A program made the translations under genes and the position numbers. Shown in pieces: positions 1-5,559 of a DNA stretch of 6,490 nt; position 1 is the stretch's first letter, and each line of letters opens with the position of its first letter. This DNA is from JAJDGF01 sp031549325 (GTDB lineage Bacteria > Bacillota > Clostridia > Christensenellales > Aristaeellaceae): assembly GCA_031549325.1 (NCBI GenBank), contig JAVBQA010000005.1, forward strand, positions 1 to 6,490. The letters run 5' to 3'. The notes under the pieces were generated by a model that searched no databases, had not been told where the DNA came from, and saw nothing but the letters and a program-made list of their open reading frames with translations.

Positions 1-11
1 TAGATAGGTCA

Positions 12-908
12 CTATAGATATTTCTTTTTGCGGAACCACCAGGTGCACAGTCCGATCACGAGCAGGCTCAGCAGGATGACGTACACATATCCGAAATCCC
101 AGTCATATTCCGGGATGCCCTTCACGTTCATGCCGTACCAGCCGGTGATCAGCGACAGCGGGAAGAAGATGGTGGTGACCACTGTCAGCAGCTGCATGAT
201 CTTGTTTTGGCGGATGTCGATCTGGGACTGGTGCATGTCCTCCACCTGCAGCGCATACTCGCGCAGCATCTGCGTGCCGCCGGACAGCCGCGCGATGTAG
301 TCGGCCAGTTGGCGGAACGCGGGCAGCACGTCCTCGTCCAGCACCTCGTATTCGTTCTCGATGAGCACCTCCGCCATGTCCTGCGCGCGCTCGTAGAACA
401 GGTGCAGCTGGCGGATCTGCCGCCGGATCACCGACATCTTGGCGGCGAACTGGTCCTCTTTGCCCGCGAGCACGGCGTCCTCCAGCGCGTCGATGCGGTT
501 TTCGATGTCCAGCAGCTGATCCGCGCCCGACTGAAACACATCGTTGAAGAACTGATACGCCACGCGGTGCAGCGACCGCTTGCTCTCGTCGCGCGTGACC
601 GACTCGTTGAGCGCGCCGCAGTCGGCCGCGGTTTCGGCGGCGATCAGCAGCTTGTTTTTGGAAATGAAAAAGAACACGCCGCGCTGGCTTTTGCGCTTGT
701 GCTCCAGGTGCGGGGGCGCGATGGCGCCGTACACGCAACCGGGCTGGCGCACGGTCTGCGTGTGCTCGAGGAAAGTGTGCAGAGACAAGCCGGGGACGAG
801 CCCCGCATGGTCCTCGAATTCGCCGGCGCTGATCACGATCACCTGCTGGGCGCCCTCGTCGAGCGCCCGGGCCGGGGCGAGCTGGCCGTCCGTCAGCTGA
901 TAGATCAT
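12..908 (-). CDS. corA: CorA-family magnesium/divalent cation channel
   Basis: The 298-residue protein is a CorA-type inner-membrane channel, which forms homopentamers that admit Mg2+ and sometimes Co2+ or Ni2+. The signature YGMN sits at residues 258-261, at the end of the first membrane helix (about 240-258). An acidic loop (NVKGIPEYDWDFGY) follows, then a second helix (about 274-291) and a basic end (RKKKYL). Residues 1-110 form the alpha/beta cytoplasmic domain, and about 115-240 is the long helical stalk (DQLLDIENRIDALEDAV onward). I chose the ATG at 908 because an AAGGTG ribosome site (919-924) lies 10 bases before it and a consensus promoter lies upstream. The frame stays open to 995, but that longer start would run through the promoter and into the terminator of the neighbouring gene. 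Family length is usually about 300-320, so it looks complete. Family assignment is firm; the exact ion is inferred. Confidence 0.95.
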   Translation of the reverse strand: MIYQLTDGQLAPARALDEGAQQVIVISAGEFEDHAGLVPGLSLHTFLEHTQTVRQPGCVYGAIAPPHLEHKRKSQRGVFFFISKNKLLIAAETAADCGALNESVTRDESKRSLHRVAYQFFNDVFQSGADQLLDIENRIDALEDAVLAGKEDQFAAKMSVIRRQIRQLHLFYERAQDMAEVLIENEYEVLDEDVLPAFRQLADYIARLSGGTQMLREYALQVEDMHQSQIDIRQNKIMQLLTVVTTIFFPLSLITGWYGMNVKGIPEYDWDFGYVYVILLSLLVIGLCTWWFRKKKYL

Positions 909-940
909 CTTCGCATCACACCTTTTGTTGTCGTAAAGCC

Positions 941-969
941 ATTCTAGCGCATTTGGGCGCAAAGGGCAA
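941..969 (-). promoter_or_regulatory. Promoter of the corA-type gene
   Basis: On the minus strand, TTGCCC (964-969) and TAGAAT (941-946) are separated by exactly 17 bases, a good sigma-A type promoter. It sits between the nitroreductase terminator and the corA start at 908, so the channel gene appears to be transcribed by itself. The leader would be only about 25 nt, too short for a Mg2+ riboswitch, and none is seen. Confidence 0.75.
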
Positions 970-993
970 GCGGGGAGGCGCGTGATATGGCGC

Positions 994-1027
994 AAACAAA
1001 AAGCGGCCGGATGGGGAATCCGCCCGC
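994..1027 (-). terminator. Intrinsic terminator of the nitroreductase gene
   Basis: The arms 1003-1012 and 1018-1027 pair over 10 positions with a single central G-G mismatch, around a 5-base loop. On the minus strand the stem is followed directly by TTTTTGTTTG. It begins 18 bases past the nitroreductase stop codon and separates that gene from corA. Confidence 0.85.
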
Positions 1028-1044
1028 CCGCGACTCGTCATTCT

Positions 1045-1575
1045 TTACACGAACCGGATGACCTCGTCCGCCGGTTTGCGCTTCTTCTCCCGAATCGCCG
1101 GATCCGCCGGATAGCCGATGGCGATCAGCGAGGCAAAGCGCTGTTCTTTGGGCAAATCCAGAATCTGGCACAGCTTCTCCCGGTCGAACATGCCGATCTG
1201 GCAGACGCCAAGATCCAGGTCCGCCGCCATGAGGCACATGTGCGCCACGGCCTGACCGATGTCGCTCTGGGCGAAATACTGGCTGTCCAGGATGCAGCGA
1301 ATGCGCGGCATCAGCACCGCGTGCTCCTCCAGCACCACGATGAACGCCTGCGCGCCGTCCAAAAACCCGTTGATGCCCAACTGCTGCCCGGTCTGGGCCA
1401 CTGCGGCCAGCTTGTCCGGCGACTCCACCACCACAAATCTCCACGGCTGGCTGTTGCAGGCCGACGGCGCGTTGCGCCCTGCCAGGGCAATCCGCTCCAG
1501 CTTTTCGCGCTCCACCCTGCGCCCGCTGAATGCGCGGCAGCTCTGGCGTTTTTCGCTCAGCTCAAAAAAGCCCAT
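1045..1575 (-). CDS. Nitroreductase family FMN-dependent oxidoreductase
   Basis: This 176-residue protein has the compact nitroreductase fold, which binds FMN and uses NAD(P)H to reduce nitro compounds, quinones or other acceptors, usually as a cytoplasmic dimer. Visible signatures are the N-terminal FMN-phosphate motif RQSCRAFS (10-17), APSACNSQPW (36-45), the central helix DIGQAVAHMCLMAADLDLG (105-123), the SLIAIGYP strand (149-156), and a C-terminal KKRKPADEVIRF (164-175) typical of small clostridial members. The ATG at 1575 is chosen because GAGGGG lies 8 bases upstream and a consensus promoter lies before that; the frame is open to 1923, but the extra N-terminus is arginine- and proline-rich and matches nothing. 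The gene has its own promoter and terminator. Cysteines at 13, 40, 94, 114, 125 and 136 are numerous for its size. The physiological substrate cannot be read from the sequence. Confidence 0.93.
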   Translation of the reverse strand: MGFFELSEKRQSCRAFSGRRVEREKLERIALAGRNAPSACNSQPWRFVVVESPDKLAAVAQTGQQLGINGFLDGAQAFIVVLEEHAVLMPRIRCILDSQYFAQSDIGQAVAHMCLMAADLDLGVCQIGMFDREKLCQILDLPKEQRFASLIAIGYPADPAIREKKRKPADEVIRFV

Positions 1576-1605
1576 TCCGCATCCCCTCGCTTTCCATGTG
1601 CTTTC

Positions 1606-1634
1606 ATTATATGTCCGCCACACAAGGCCGTCAA
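1606..1634 (-). promoter_or_regulatory. Strong promoter of the nitroreductase gene
   Basis: On the minus strand, TTGACG (1629-1634) and a perfect TATAAT (1606-1611) are separated by 17 bases. This is the closest match to the vegetative sigma consensus in the window apart from the one at 6442-6471. The predicted start of transcription is about 25 bases before the ATG at 1575. Dyad sequences just upstream (1651-1701) could carry a regulator. Confidence 0.88.
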
Positions 1635-1650
1635 GGATGGGATTTGGAGC

Positions 1651-1701
1651 GGATCCATACCGGATGAGGCGGTAACGATGGAAGTAAAATGAGATGGATC
1701 C
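1651..1701. repeat. Nested inverted repeats upstream of the nitroreductase promoter
   Basis: GGATCCAT (1651-1658) is repeated inverted as ATGGATCC (1694-1701). Inside lies a second dyad, TACCG (1658-1662) and CGGTA (1670-1674), with CCAT and ATGG as outer arms (1655-1658 and 1678-1681). The block begins 17 bases upstream of the -35 box of the nitroreductase promoter, where an activator or repressor might bind. Each half is short, so chance is possible and no regulator family is suggested. Confidence 0.35.
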
Positions 1702-1708
1702 AACGAGA

Positions 1709-1740
1709 GACGGCGCGGGGGGCAAAGCCCCCGCGCCGTC
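1709..1740 (-). terminator. 13-bp GC-rich hairpin after the 44-residue gene, probable terminator
   Basis: The arms 1709-1721 and 1728-1740 are perfect inverted complements of 13 bp, nearly all G and C, around a six-base loop (GCAAAG). The hairpin lies 5 bases past the stop codon of the 44-residue gene on the minus strand. Neither strand has a T run after the stem: the minus side reads TCTCGTTGG. It may end transcription poorly, or protect the 3' end of the small mRNA. I call it a terminator from its position and stem strength only. Confidence 0.55.
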
Positions 1741-1745
1741 CGGGT

Positions 1746-1880
1746 TCAGAGGTCGTCCGCGTCCTGCGTGGGTTTCTCGGTTGGGTCGGCTGGGGCGCCT
1801 GTGTAGCTGCCCAGCGGGTCGGCGGGGGAGGCCATGTCCTGGCTGTTGGGTTTTTTGCGGTTGGGTCGGGCCTGCTTCAT
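1746..1880 (-). CDS. 44-residue conserved-looking small protein (SYTG...QDADDL type)
   Basis: This short gene encodes 44 residues. The start is well supported: GAGGTGA (1889-1895) lies 8 bases before the ATG at 1880. The protein has a basic, proline- and asparagine-rich head (residues 2-12, with R5, R8, K9 and K10) and then an acidic half with DPLGSYTG (21-28), a second ADPTEKP stretch (31-37) and a QDADDL end (39-44). It has no cysteine, no membrane segment and little hydrophobic content, so it is probably a disordered cytoplasmic peptide. From memory, short proteins with a xDPxGSYTGxP core and a (V/E)QDADDL end recur in Clostridia without known function; I cannot confirm this by search. A strong hairpin follows the stop codon. 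No convincing -35/-10 pair was found upstream; CATACT (1904-1909) is the best -10 candidate. It is divergent from the GH3 gene. Confidence 0.82.
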   Translation of the reverse strand: MKQARPNRKKPNSQDMASPADPLGSYTGAPADPTEKPTQDADDL

Positions 1881-1937
1881 GAAAAAAATCACCTCGCTTG
1901 CCTAGTATGCCCGGAAAACGCAAAGCGATTTCTGATC

Positions 1938-1954
1938 CGGCATGCCGCGCGCGG
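1938..1954. repeat. Two overlapping 10-bp palindromes in the divergent intergenic region
   Basis: CGGCATGCCG (1938-1947) and CCGCGCGCGG (1945-1954) are both perfect palindromes and share three bases. They lie between the 44-residue gene and the GH3 promoter, about 28 bases upstream of the latter's -35 box. They could be operator half-sites for a regulator of either gene. In GC-rich DNA such palindromes also arise by chance. Confidence 0.35.
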
Positions 1955-1981
1955 AATGGGCGAACGGTGCGCCGAAAACGA

Positions 1982-2010
1982 TTGCGTCAGTGTTAATTCT
2001 GTGGTATACT
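1982..2010 (+). promoter_or_regulatory. Promoter of the GH3 gene with a cre-like site on the -35 box
   Basis: TTGCGT (1982-1987) and TATACT (2005-2010) are 17 bases apart, and a TG at 2002-2003 makes an extended -10. A GAGGAGG ribosome site (2034-2040) then lies 7 bases before the ATG at 2048. The stretch 1973-1986 (CGAAAACGATTGCG) matches the CcpA catabolite-response pattern TGNAANCGNNNNCA except at its first and last bases, and it overlaps the -35 box. That would fit glucose repression of a beta-glucosidase, but the match is imperfect and this part is inference. Confidence 0.75.
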
Positions 2011-2047
2011 CGAAACACAATCACCGATTGCATGAGGAGGCGTTGGC

Positions 2048-4285
2048 ATGGAGGTTCGCGAAATCGTAAGCCAGATGACGCTCGAGGAGAAGGCGGGGCT
2101 GTGCTCGGGCCTGGATTTCTGGCACACCAAGGGCGTGGAGCGGCTGTCCGTTCCGTCCATCATGATGACCGACGGCCCGCACGGCTTGCGCAAGCAGGAC
2201 CAGCGCGGCGACCATCTGGGGCTGAATGTCTCGGTGCCGGCCACCTGCTTTCCGGCGGGCTGCGCCACGGCCTGCTCGTTTGACGAGGCGCTGCTGCAGG
2301 AGCTGGGGGAGGCCATCGGCGACGAGTGCGAGGCCGAGCGGGTGTCGATGATCCTCGGGCCCAGCCTGAACATCAAGCGTTCCCCGCTGTGCGGGCGCAA
2401 TTTTGAGTATTTTTCGGAAGACCCGTTTTTGGCCGGGCGCATGGCCGCCGCCCACATTCGGGGCGTTCAGAGCCGCGATGTGGCCGCCTGCCCCAAGCAT
2501 TTCGCGGCCAACAGTCAGGAGAACCGTCGGTTCACCGAGAACTCGGTCGTGGACGAGCGCACGCTGCGCGAGATCTACCTGCCCGCGTTCGAGCAGGCGG
2601 TGAAGGGGGCAGACGCCTGGACGGTGATGTGCTCCTACAACCGGCTGAACGGCGAATACACCGCGCGGGATCCGCGGCTGCTGACCGAGATCCTCAGGGA
2701 CGAGTGGGGTTTTTCGGGCTTTGTGGTGAGCGACTGGGGCGCGACAAACGACCGTGTGAAGTGCCTGGCGGCAGGGCTGGAGCTCGAGATGCCCGCCTCT
2801 GGCGGTCACACGGACCGGGAAATCGTGGATGCCGTGCAGGCTGGCCGGCTGCCCGAATCGGCGCTGGACAGGGCCTGCGAGCGGCTGCTCGGGATCATCC
2901 TCAAAACCCGCAAGGACCGCGCCCCCGCGCCGGAGAACAAGCTGGACGCGCACGATGATCTCTGCGCGCGCATCGCCGCCGAGAGCATGGTGCTGCTGAA
3001 GAATGGCGGCGCGCTGCCGTTGAATGACGAATCCGATGCCTGCTTCATCGGTGAGTTCTTTGTGCGCCCGCGCATTCAGGGCGGGGGCAGCTCCCACATC
3101 AACGCCTACAGGATCACCTCCGCCAGCGACGCGCTGCCCGGCGTGCCTTACGCGAAGGGGTTTTCTATCGACACCGATCAGCCCGACGACGCGCTGGAGG
3201 GCGAGGCGCTGGCGCTCGGGGAGAAGCACCGCACGATCGTGGTGTTTGCCGGGCTGCCCGATCGGGTGGAATCCGAGGGCTACGACCGCGAGCACCTGCG
3301 GCTGCCCCAGAACCAGACCCGGCTGATGCAAAAGCTGATTGACCTGGGGAAGCGGGTGGTGGTCGTGCTGTCCAACGGCGCGCCCATCGAGATGCCCTGG
3401 GCGGATTCGGTGAGCGCGATCCTCGAGGGGTATCTGGGCGGCCAGGCGGGCGGGCGCGCGATTGCCGATCTGCTCACCGGCGCGCGCAATCCCTGCGGCA
3501 AGCTGGCCGAGTCCTTTCCGATGAAGCTTTCGGACACGCCCTGCTACCCCTGGTACAACCTGGACGGCGACGACGCGCCCTACAACGAGGGGCTGTTCGT
3601 GGGTTACCGCTATTACGATGTGAAGGGCATGGAGGTGCGATTCCCGTTCGGACACGGGCTGAGCTACACCGCGTTCGAATACGGCGACCTGCGGCTGGAC
3701 AAGGCGCAGACCGACGGCGATCTGACGGCGTCCGTCACCGTCCGGAACACCGGGCGCGTCGCCGGGAAAGAGATCGTGCAGATCTACGTGGCCGCGCCGA
3801 ACACAGGCATCAGCCGCGCCGAGAAGGAGCTGAAGGGCTTTGCCAAGGTCGAGCTGGCGCCCGGCGAGGCGAAAGCCGTGCAGATAAAGCTCGACCGGTG
3901 CGCGTTCGCCTACTACAACGTGCGCGCCGCCAGGTGGTTCGTGGAGCCGGGCGAATACCAGGTTTTGGCGGGCGCGTCCAGCCGCGATATCCGGCTTGCA
4001 GCCCGTGTGACGCTGACCTCAAGCGACAAGCTGCCGCTGACCGTCACCCGGGACACGCTGCTGGGCGATCTGCTGGCGTATCCAAAGTGCGCCGACATGT
4101 TCGGGCAGATCATGAAAAACGCGCCCATGCTCAACCTGGGCGAGGACGACACGACGGGCCTTGGAATGATGTTTCAGCGCATGATCCGGTTCATGCCGCT
4201 GCGGTCGCTGGGCATGATGGGTGTCGGGCCGGATATGCTGCCCATGCTGATCGCGCAGCTGCAGGCGCTGGTCGATGCTGAATAA
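2048..4285 (+). CDS. Glycoside hydrolase family 3 enzyme, beta-glucosidase type
   Basis: This 745-residue protein is a retaining GH3 enzyme that should remove terminal beta-linked sugars, most likely glucose, from oligosaccharides or glycosides. The N-terminal barrel (about 1-300) has TDGPHGLR (41-48), the substrate-contacting pair K150-H151 in the stretch CPKHFAANSQENRRF, and the nucleophile D229 in GFVVSDWGA. The alpha/beta sandwich (about 305-500) has QGGGSSHIN (344-352) and SEGYDR (409-414), whose E410 is the likely acid/base, then GGQAGGRA (464-471). FPFGHGLSYT (532-541) leads into a fibronectin III-like domain (about 555-655). The last 85 residues form a helical tail that begins LTVTRDTLLGDLLAYP (664-679) and is rich in methionine. 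There is no signal peptide, so it is cytoplasmic and should act on imported sugars. GAGGAGG 7 bases upstream fixes the start. Sugar specificity (gluco, xylo or arabino) cannot be decided by eye. No transporter is adjacent. Confidence 0.95.
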   Translation: MEVREIVSQMTLEEKAGLCSGLDFWHTKGVERLSVPSIMMTDGPHGLRKQDQRGDHLGLNVSVPATCFPAGCATACSFDEALLQELGEAIGDECEAERVSMILGPSLNIKRSPLCGRNFEYFSEDPFLAGRMAAAHIRGVQSRDVAACPKHFAANSQENRRFTENSVVDERTLREIYLPAFEQAVKGADAWTVMCSYNRLNGEYTARDPRLLTEILRDEWGFSGFVVSDWGATNDRVKCLAAGLELEMPASGGHTDREIVDAVQAGRLPESALDRACERLLGIILKTRKDRAPAPENKLDAHDDLCARIAAESMVLLKNGGALPLNDESDACFIGEFFVRPRIQGGGSSHINAYRITSASDALPGVPYAKGFSIDTDQPDDALEGEALALGEKHRTIVVFAGLPDRVESEGYDREHLRLPQNQTRLMQKLIDLGKRVVVVLSNGAPIEMPWADSVSAILEGYLGGQAGGRAIADLLTGARNPCGKLAESFPMKLSDTPCYPWYNLDGDDAPYNEGLFVGYRYYDVKGMEVRFPFGHGLSYTAFEYGDLRLDKAQTDGDLTASVTVRNTGRVAGKEIVQIYVAAPNTGISRAEKELKGFAKVELAPGEAKAVQIKLDRCAFAYYNVRAARWFVEPGEYQVLAGASSRDIRLAARVTLTSSDKLPLTVTRDTLLGDLLAYPKCADMFGQIMKNAPMLNLGEDDTTGLGMMFQRMIRFMPLRSLGMMGVGPDMLPMLIAQLQALVDAE

Positions 4286-4331
4286 TAACATTTATATGTG
4301 CTAAAAGTTTGTGGATTTTTACGCGGCGTTC

Positions 4332-4340
4332 TGCTATACT
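4332..4340 (+). promoter_or_regulatory. Extended -10 promoter of the YczE/DUF6198-like gene
   Basis: TGCTATACT (4332-4340) is an extended -10 element; no good -35 box lies 16-18 bases upstream (TGGATT is the best). The gap from the GH3 stop codon holds no clear terminator, so readthrough from GH3 is possible. A short inverted pair, GGTTG (4341-4345) and CAACC (4356-4360), covers the likely start of transcription. AGAGGG (4365-4370) lies 6 bases before the ATG. Confidence 0.6.
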
Positions 4341-4376
4341 GGTTGCGATAGATGACAACCGGGAAGAGGGCCAGCG

Positions 4377-5051
4377 ATGCGGAAAACGGCGCGGTTTTGT
4401 GTGTATTTGTTGGGGCTGATGCTGCTGGCGCTGGGCATTGTGATGAACGCCAGAACCGGACTTGGGGTGTCGGCGGTCAGCTCGATCCCGCACGCGGCCA
4501 GCCGACTGACCGGGCTGTCGCCCGGGGTGACCACCGCCGGGCTGTATTTTGTGTGCGTGCTGCTGCAGGCGCTGATGCTGGGCAGGAAGTGTCCGTGGAC
4601 GGTGCTGCTGCAGCTGCCGTTTTCGGTGGTGTTTGGCTCGTTTATCCACCTGTTCGACGGGCCGTTCGACTACTATGCGCAGCACCCGGTCATGCAGAGT
4701 CTGATGCTTCTCGGCGCGATCATGCTGACGGCGATGGGCTCCACGCTGGTGGTGGCCATGGATGTGGTGCCCAACGCCCCGGACGGCCTGGCGCGGCTGA
4801 TCGGAGAGAGGCTGGGCAAAGATTTCGGGTTTGGCAAGAGCGCGCTGGACGCCGGCTGTGTGCTGGTCACGGTGCTGGGCACCTGGCTGGCGGCGGGCGA
4901 GGTGCTGGGCGTTGGGCTGGGCACGCTGGCCTCCGCGCTGCTGGTGGGGCGGCTGATCGCGCTGTTCGGGCGGCTGCTTCGGCCCCGGCTCACCGCCGTG
5001 CTGGTCGAAAACCCGCCGGATGCCGACATGGAGATGGCTGCGGATGCATAG
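4377..5051 (+). CDS. YczE/YitT-like integral membrane protein, DUF6198 type
   Basis: This 224-residue, very hydrophobic protein has about six membrane helices (roughly 7-25, 50-68, 76-94, 105-130, 155-175 and 180-200) and an acidic cytoplasmic-looking tail (ENPPDADMEM, 211-220). The opening YLLGLMLLALGIVMNARTGLG (10-30) is characteristic of YczE/DUF6198 proteins, which begin with a similar helix followed by a small-residue LG turn. VPNAPDGLARLIGERLG (131-147), FGKSALDAG (152-160) and VGLGTLASALLVG (179-191) match the second repeat-like half shared with the YitT superfamily. The biochemical role of these proteins is unknown; transport or sensing has been supposed. Length agrees with the family (about 210-230). 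The start is set by AGAGGG 6 bases upstream. It follows GH3 by 91 bases on the same strand but has its own -10 element and a strong terminator, so a shared job with GH3 is not established. Confidence 0.85.
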   Translation: MRKTARFCVYLLGLMLLALGIVMNARTGLGVSAVSSIPHAASRLTGLSPGVTTAGLYFVCVLLQALMLGRKCPWTVLLQLPFSVVFGSFIHLFDGPFDYYAQHPVMQSLMLLGAIMLTAMGSTLVVAMDVVPNAPDGLARLIGERLGKDFGFGKSALDAGCVLVTVLGTWLAAGEVLGVGLGTLASALLVGRLIALFGRLLRPRLTAVLVENPPDADMEMAADA

Positions 5052-5054
5052 ACG

Positions 5055-5096
5055 AAGAGCCGGTTCGCAAGGGCGAACCGGCTCTTGTTTTGTGTG
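5055..5096 (+). terminator. Strong intrinsic terminator after the YczE-like gene
   Basis: A perfect 14-bp stem (5055-5068 with 5073-5086) with a four-base loop (AAGG) is followed by GTTTTGTGTG. It starts 3 bases after the stop codon at 5049-5051. The opposite strand has no T run past the stem, so it works mainly for the plus strand, though the hairpin also forms in transcripts coming from the minus-strand small gene. Confidence 0.93.
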
Positions 5097-5145
5097 TATC
5101 CGGGAGCGGCTGCAAGGGTTGGTGGACAGCGTCCCGAGCTGGCGG

Positions 5146-5171
5146 AAACTGCAGCGCAGCCTGCGCAGTTT
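5146..5171 (-). terminator. Weak terminator-like hairpin after the 47-residue gene
   Basis: AAACTGC (5146-5152) and GCAGTTT (5165-5171) form a 7-bp stem, and an alternative inner pairing CGCA/TGCG is possible. It is the first stable hairpin after the stop codon at 5203 on the minus strand. On that strand only a short TTTCC follows, because the T bases belong to the stem itself. Termination would be inefficient; the call is tentative. Confidence 0.35.
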
Positions 5172-5199
5172 ACGCTTTGAAAAACACGCTTTGAAACAC
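5172..5199. repeat. Tandem pair of 14-base direct repeats
   Basis: ACGCTTTGAAAAAC (5172-5185) is followed directly by ACGCTTTGAAACAC (5186-5199), identical at 13 of 14 positions. The pair sits 3 bases beyond the stop codon of the 47-residue gene, in its 3' untranslated part. It could be a simple slippage duplication or a binding site spaced at about 1.3 helical turns. Confidence 0.7.
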
Positions 5200-5202
5200 A
5201 AC

Positions 5203-5346
5203 TCACACGCGAGCGCCGTGCAGCCTTGCGATGCCCATGCGCGACGCGGGCATCAGCACCAGCGCCAGCGGAGCGCACACAATCAATCCGCACACCGCTG
5301 CCACGCCCATCACAACCCCTACCAAGCGCTTCACCAATTTCGTCAT
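5203..5346 (-). CDS. 47-residue single-pass membrane protein, unrecognised
   Basis: This short gene is supported by a near-perfect ribosome site: GAGGAGGG (5354-5361) lies 7 bases before the ATG at 5346, and a TATACT -10 element lies upstream. The product begins with a basic head (MTKLVKR), followed by a continuous hydrophobic helix at about residues 8-33 (including VVMGVAAVCGLIVC and PLALVL), and a short basic tail with R36, R41 and R46. It is too hydrophobic at its core to be cytosolic. There is no lipobox (the cysteines at 19 and 24 lie mid-helix) and no clear signal-peptidase site, so I read it as a small transmembrane peptide. I do not recognise a family. Small membrane proteins of this shape include regulators of transporters and sensor kinases and also type I toxins; nothing here decides between these. 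It sits between the YczE-like gene (convergent) and the phosphotransferase gene. Confidence 0.72.
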   Translation of the reverse strand: MTKLVKRLVGVVMGVAAVCGLIVCAPLALVLMPASRMGIARLHGARV

Positions 5347-5383
5347 GATTATGCCCTCCTCTGTTGTGCATTTTTCTGTGAAC

Positions 5384-5416
5384 AGTATATCGCCAAAAGG
5401 TTACGGAATTCGTTAC
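5384..5416 (-). promoter_or_regulatory. Promoter of the 47-residue gene with paired GTAAC direct repeats
   Basis: On the minus strand TATACT (5384-5389) is a good -10 element, but the bases 16-18 upstream (around CGAATT) are a poor -35 box. Flanking that place are two direct copies of GTAAC (5400-5404 and 5412-5416) with a period of 12 bases. A poor -35 box covered by direct repeats about one turn apart is what OmpR/PhoB-type activators use. The -10 call is fairly safe; the regulatory reading is inference. Confidence 0.5.
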
Positions 5417-5423
5417 ATAGACG

Positions 5424-5432
5424 TGTTATAAT
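5424..5432 (+). promoter_or_regulatory. Possible divergent extended -10 promoter
   Basis: TGTTATAAT (5424-5432) is a perfect extended -10 element on the plus strand, just beyond the GTAAC repeats of the opposite promoter. There is no good -35 box. No supported gene follows on the plus strand before the convergent terminator hairpin at 5571-5599. If it is used, it would make a short RNA of roughly 160 bases. An AT-rich chance match is equally possible. Confidence 0.35.
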
Positions 5433-5462
5433 TGTTTAGATTGCGTGACAACAACGGTCGGT

Positions 5463-5489
5463 TTTGAGCGCGCCCGGAACCCGCTCAAA
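5463..5489. other. 8-bp inverted repeat in the non-coding stretch before the 47-residue gene
   Basis: TTTGAGCG (5463-5470) and CGCTCAAA (5482-5489) can form an 8-bp hairpin with an 11-base loop on either strand. A smaller one (CCGCA/TGCGG, 5522-5535) follows. Neither strand has a T run directly after the larger stem. The two open frames here (28 codons on plus from 5493, 38 codons on minus) lack ribosome sites. The stretch 5433-5559 therefore holds structure but no gene I can support. Confidence 0.45.
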
Positions 5490-5559
5490 GACATGATATG
5501 CCGCGCATGGACGGACCTGTTCCGCAATTTTGCGGGTGACATGGCGCGATTGCGATTGG

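Noticed and set aside
207..947. 246-codon open frame on the plus strand opposite corA
   Set aside because: It has low-complexity composition and no ribosome site, and the minus frame carries the GMN motif and membrane helices of CorA.
909..995. Extended N-terminus for CorA starting at 995
   Set aside because: It would overlap the nitroreductase terminator and the corA promoter. The added residues are not typical of CorA, and the ATG at 908 has the ribosome site.
1689..2069. Plus-strand frames through the divergent intergenic region
   Set aside because: They cross the GC-rich hairpin, the 44-residue gene and the GH3 promoter, and have no ribosome site of their own.
2021..3655. 544-codon open frame on the minus strand opposite the GH3 gene
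   Set aside because: It is a shadow of a GC-rich coding region. The translation is histidine-, arginine- and alanine-rich with no domain, and the plus strand has clear GH3 motifs throughout.
4191..5201. 336-codon open frame on the minus strand across the YczE-like gene
   Set aside because: The product is rich in glutamine, histidine, arginine and proline, typical of an antisense shadow, and it runs over a strong terminator and the end of GH3.
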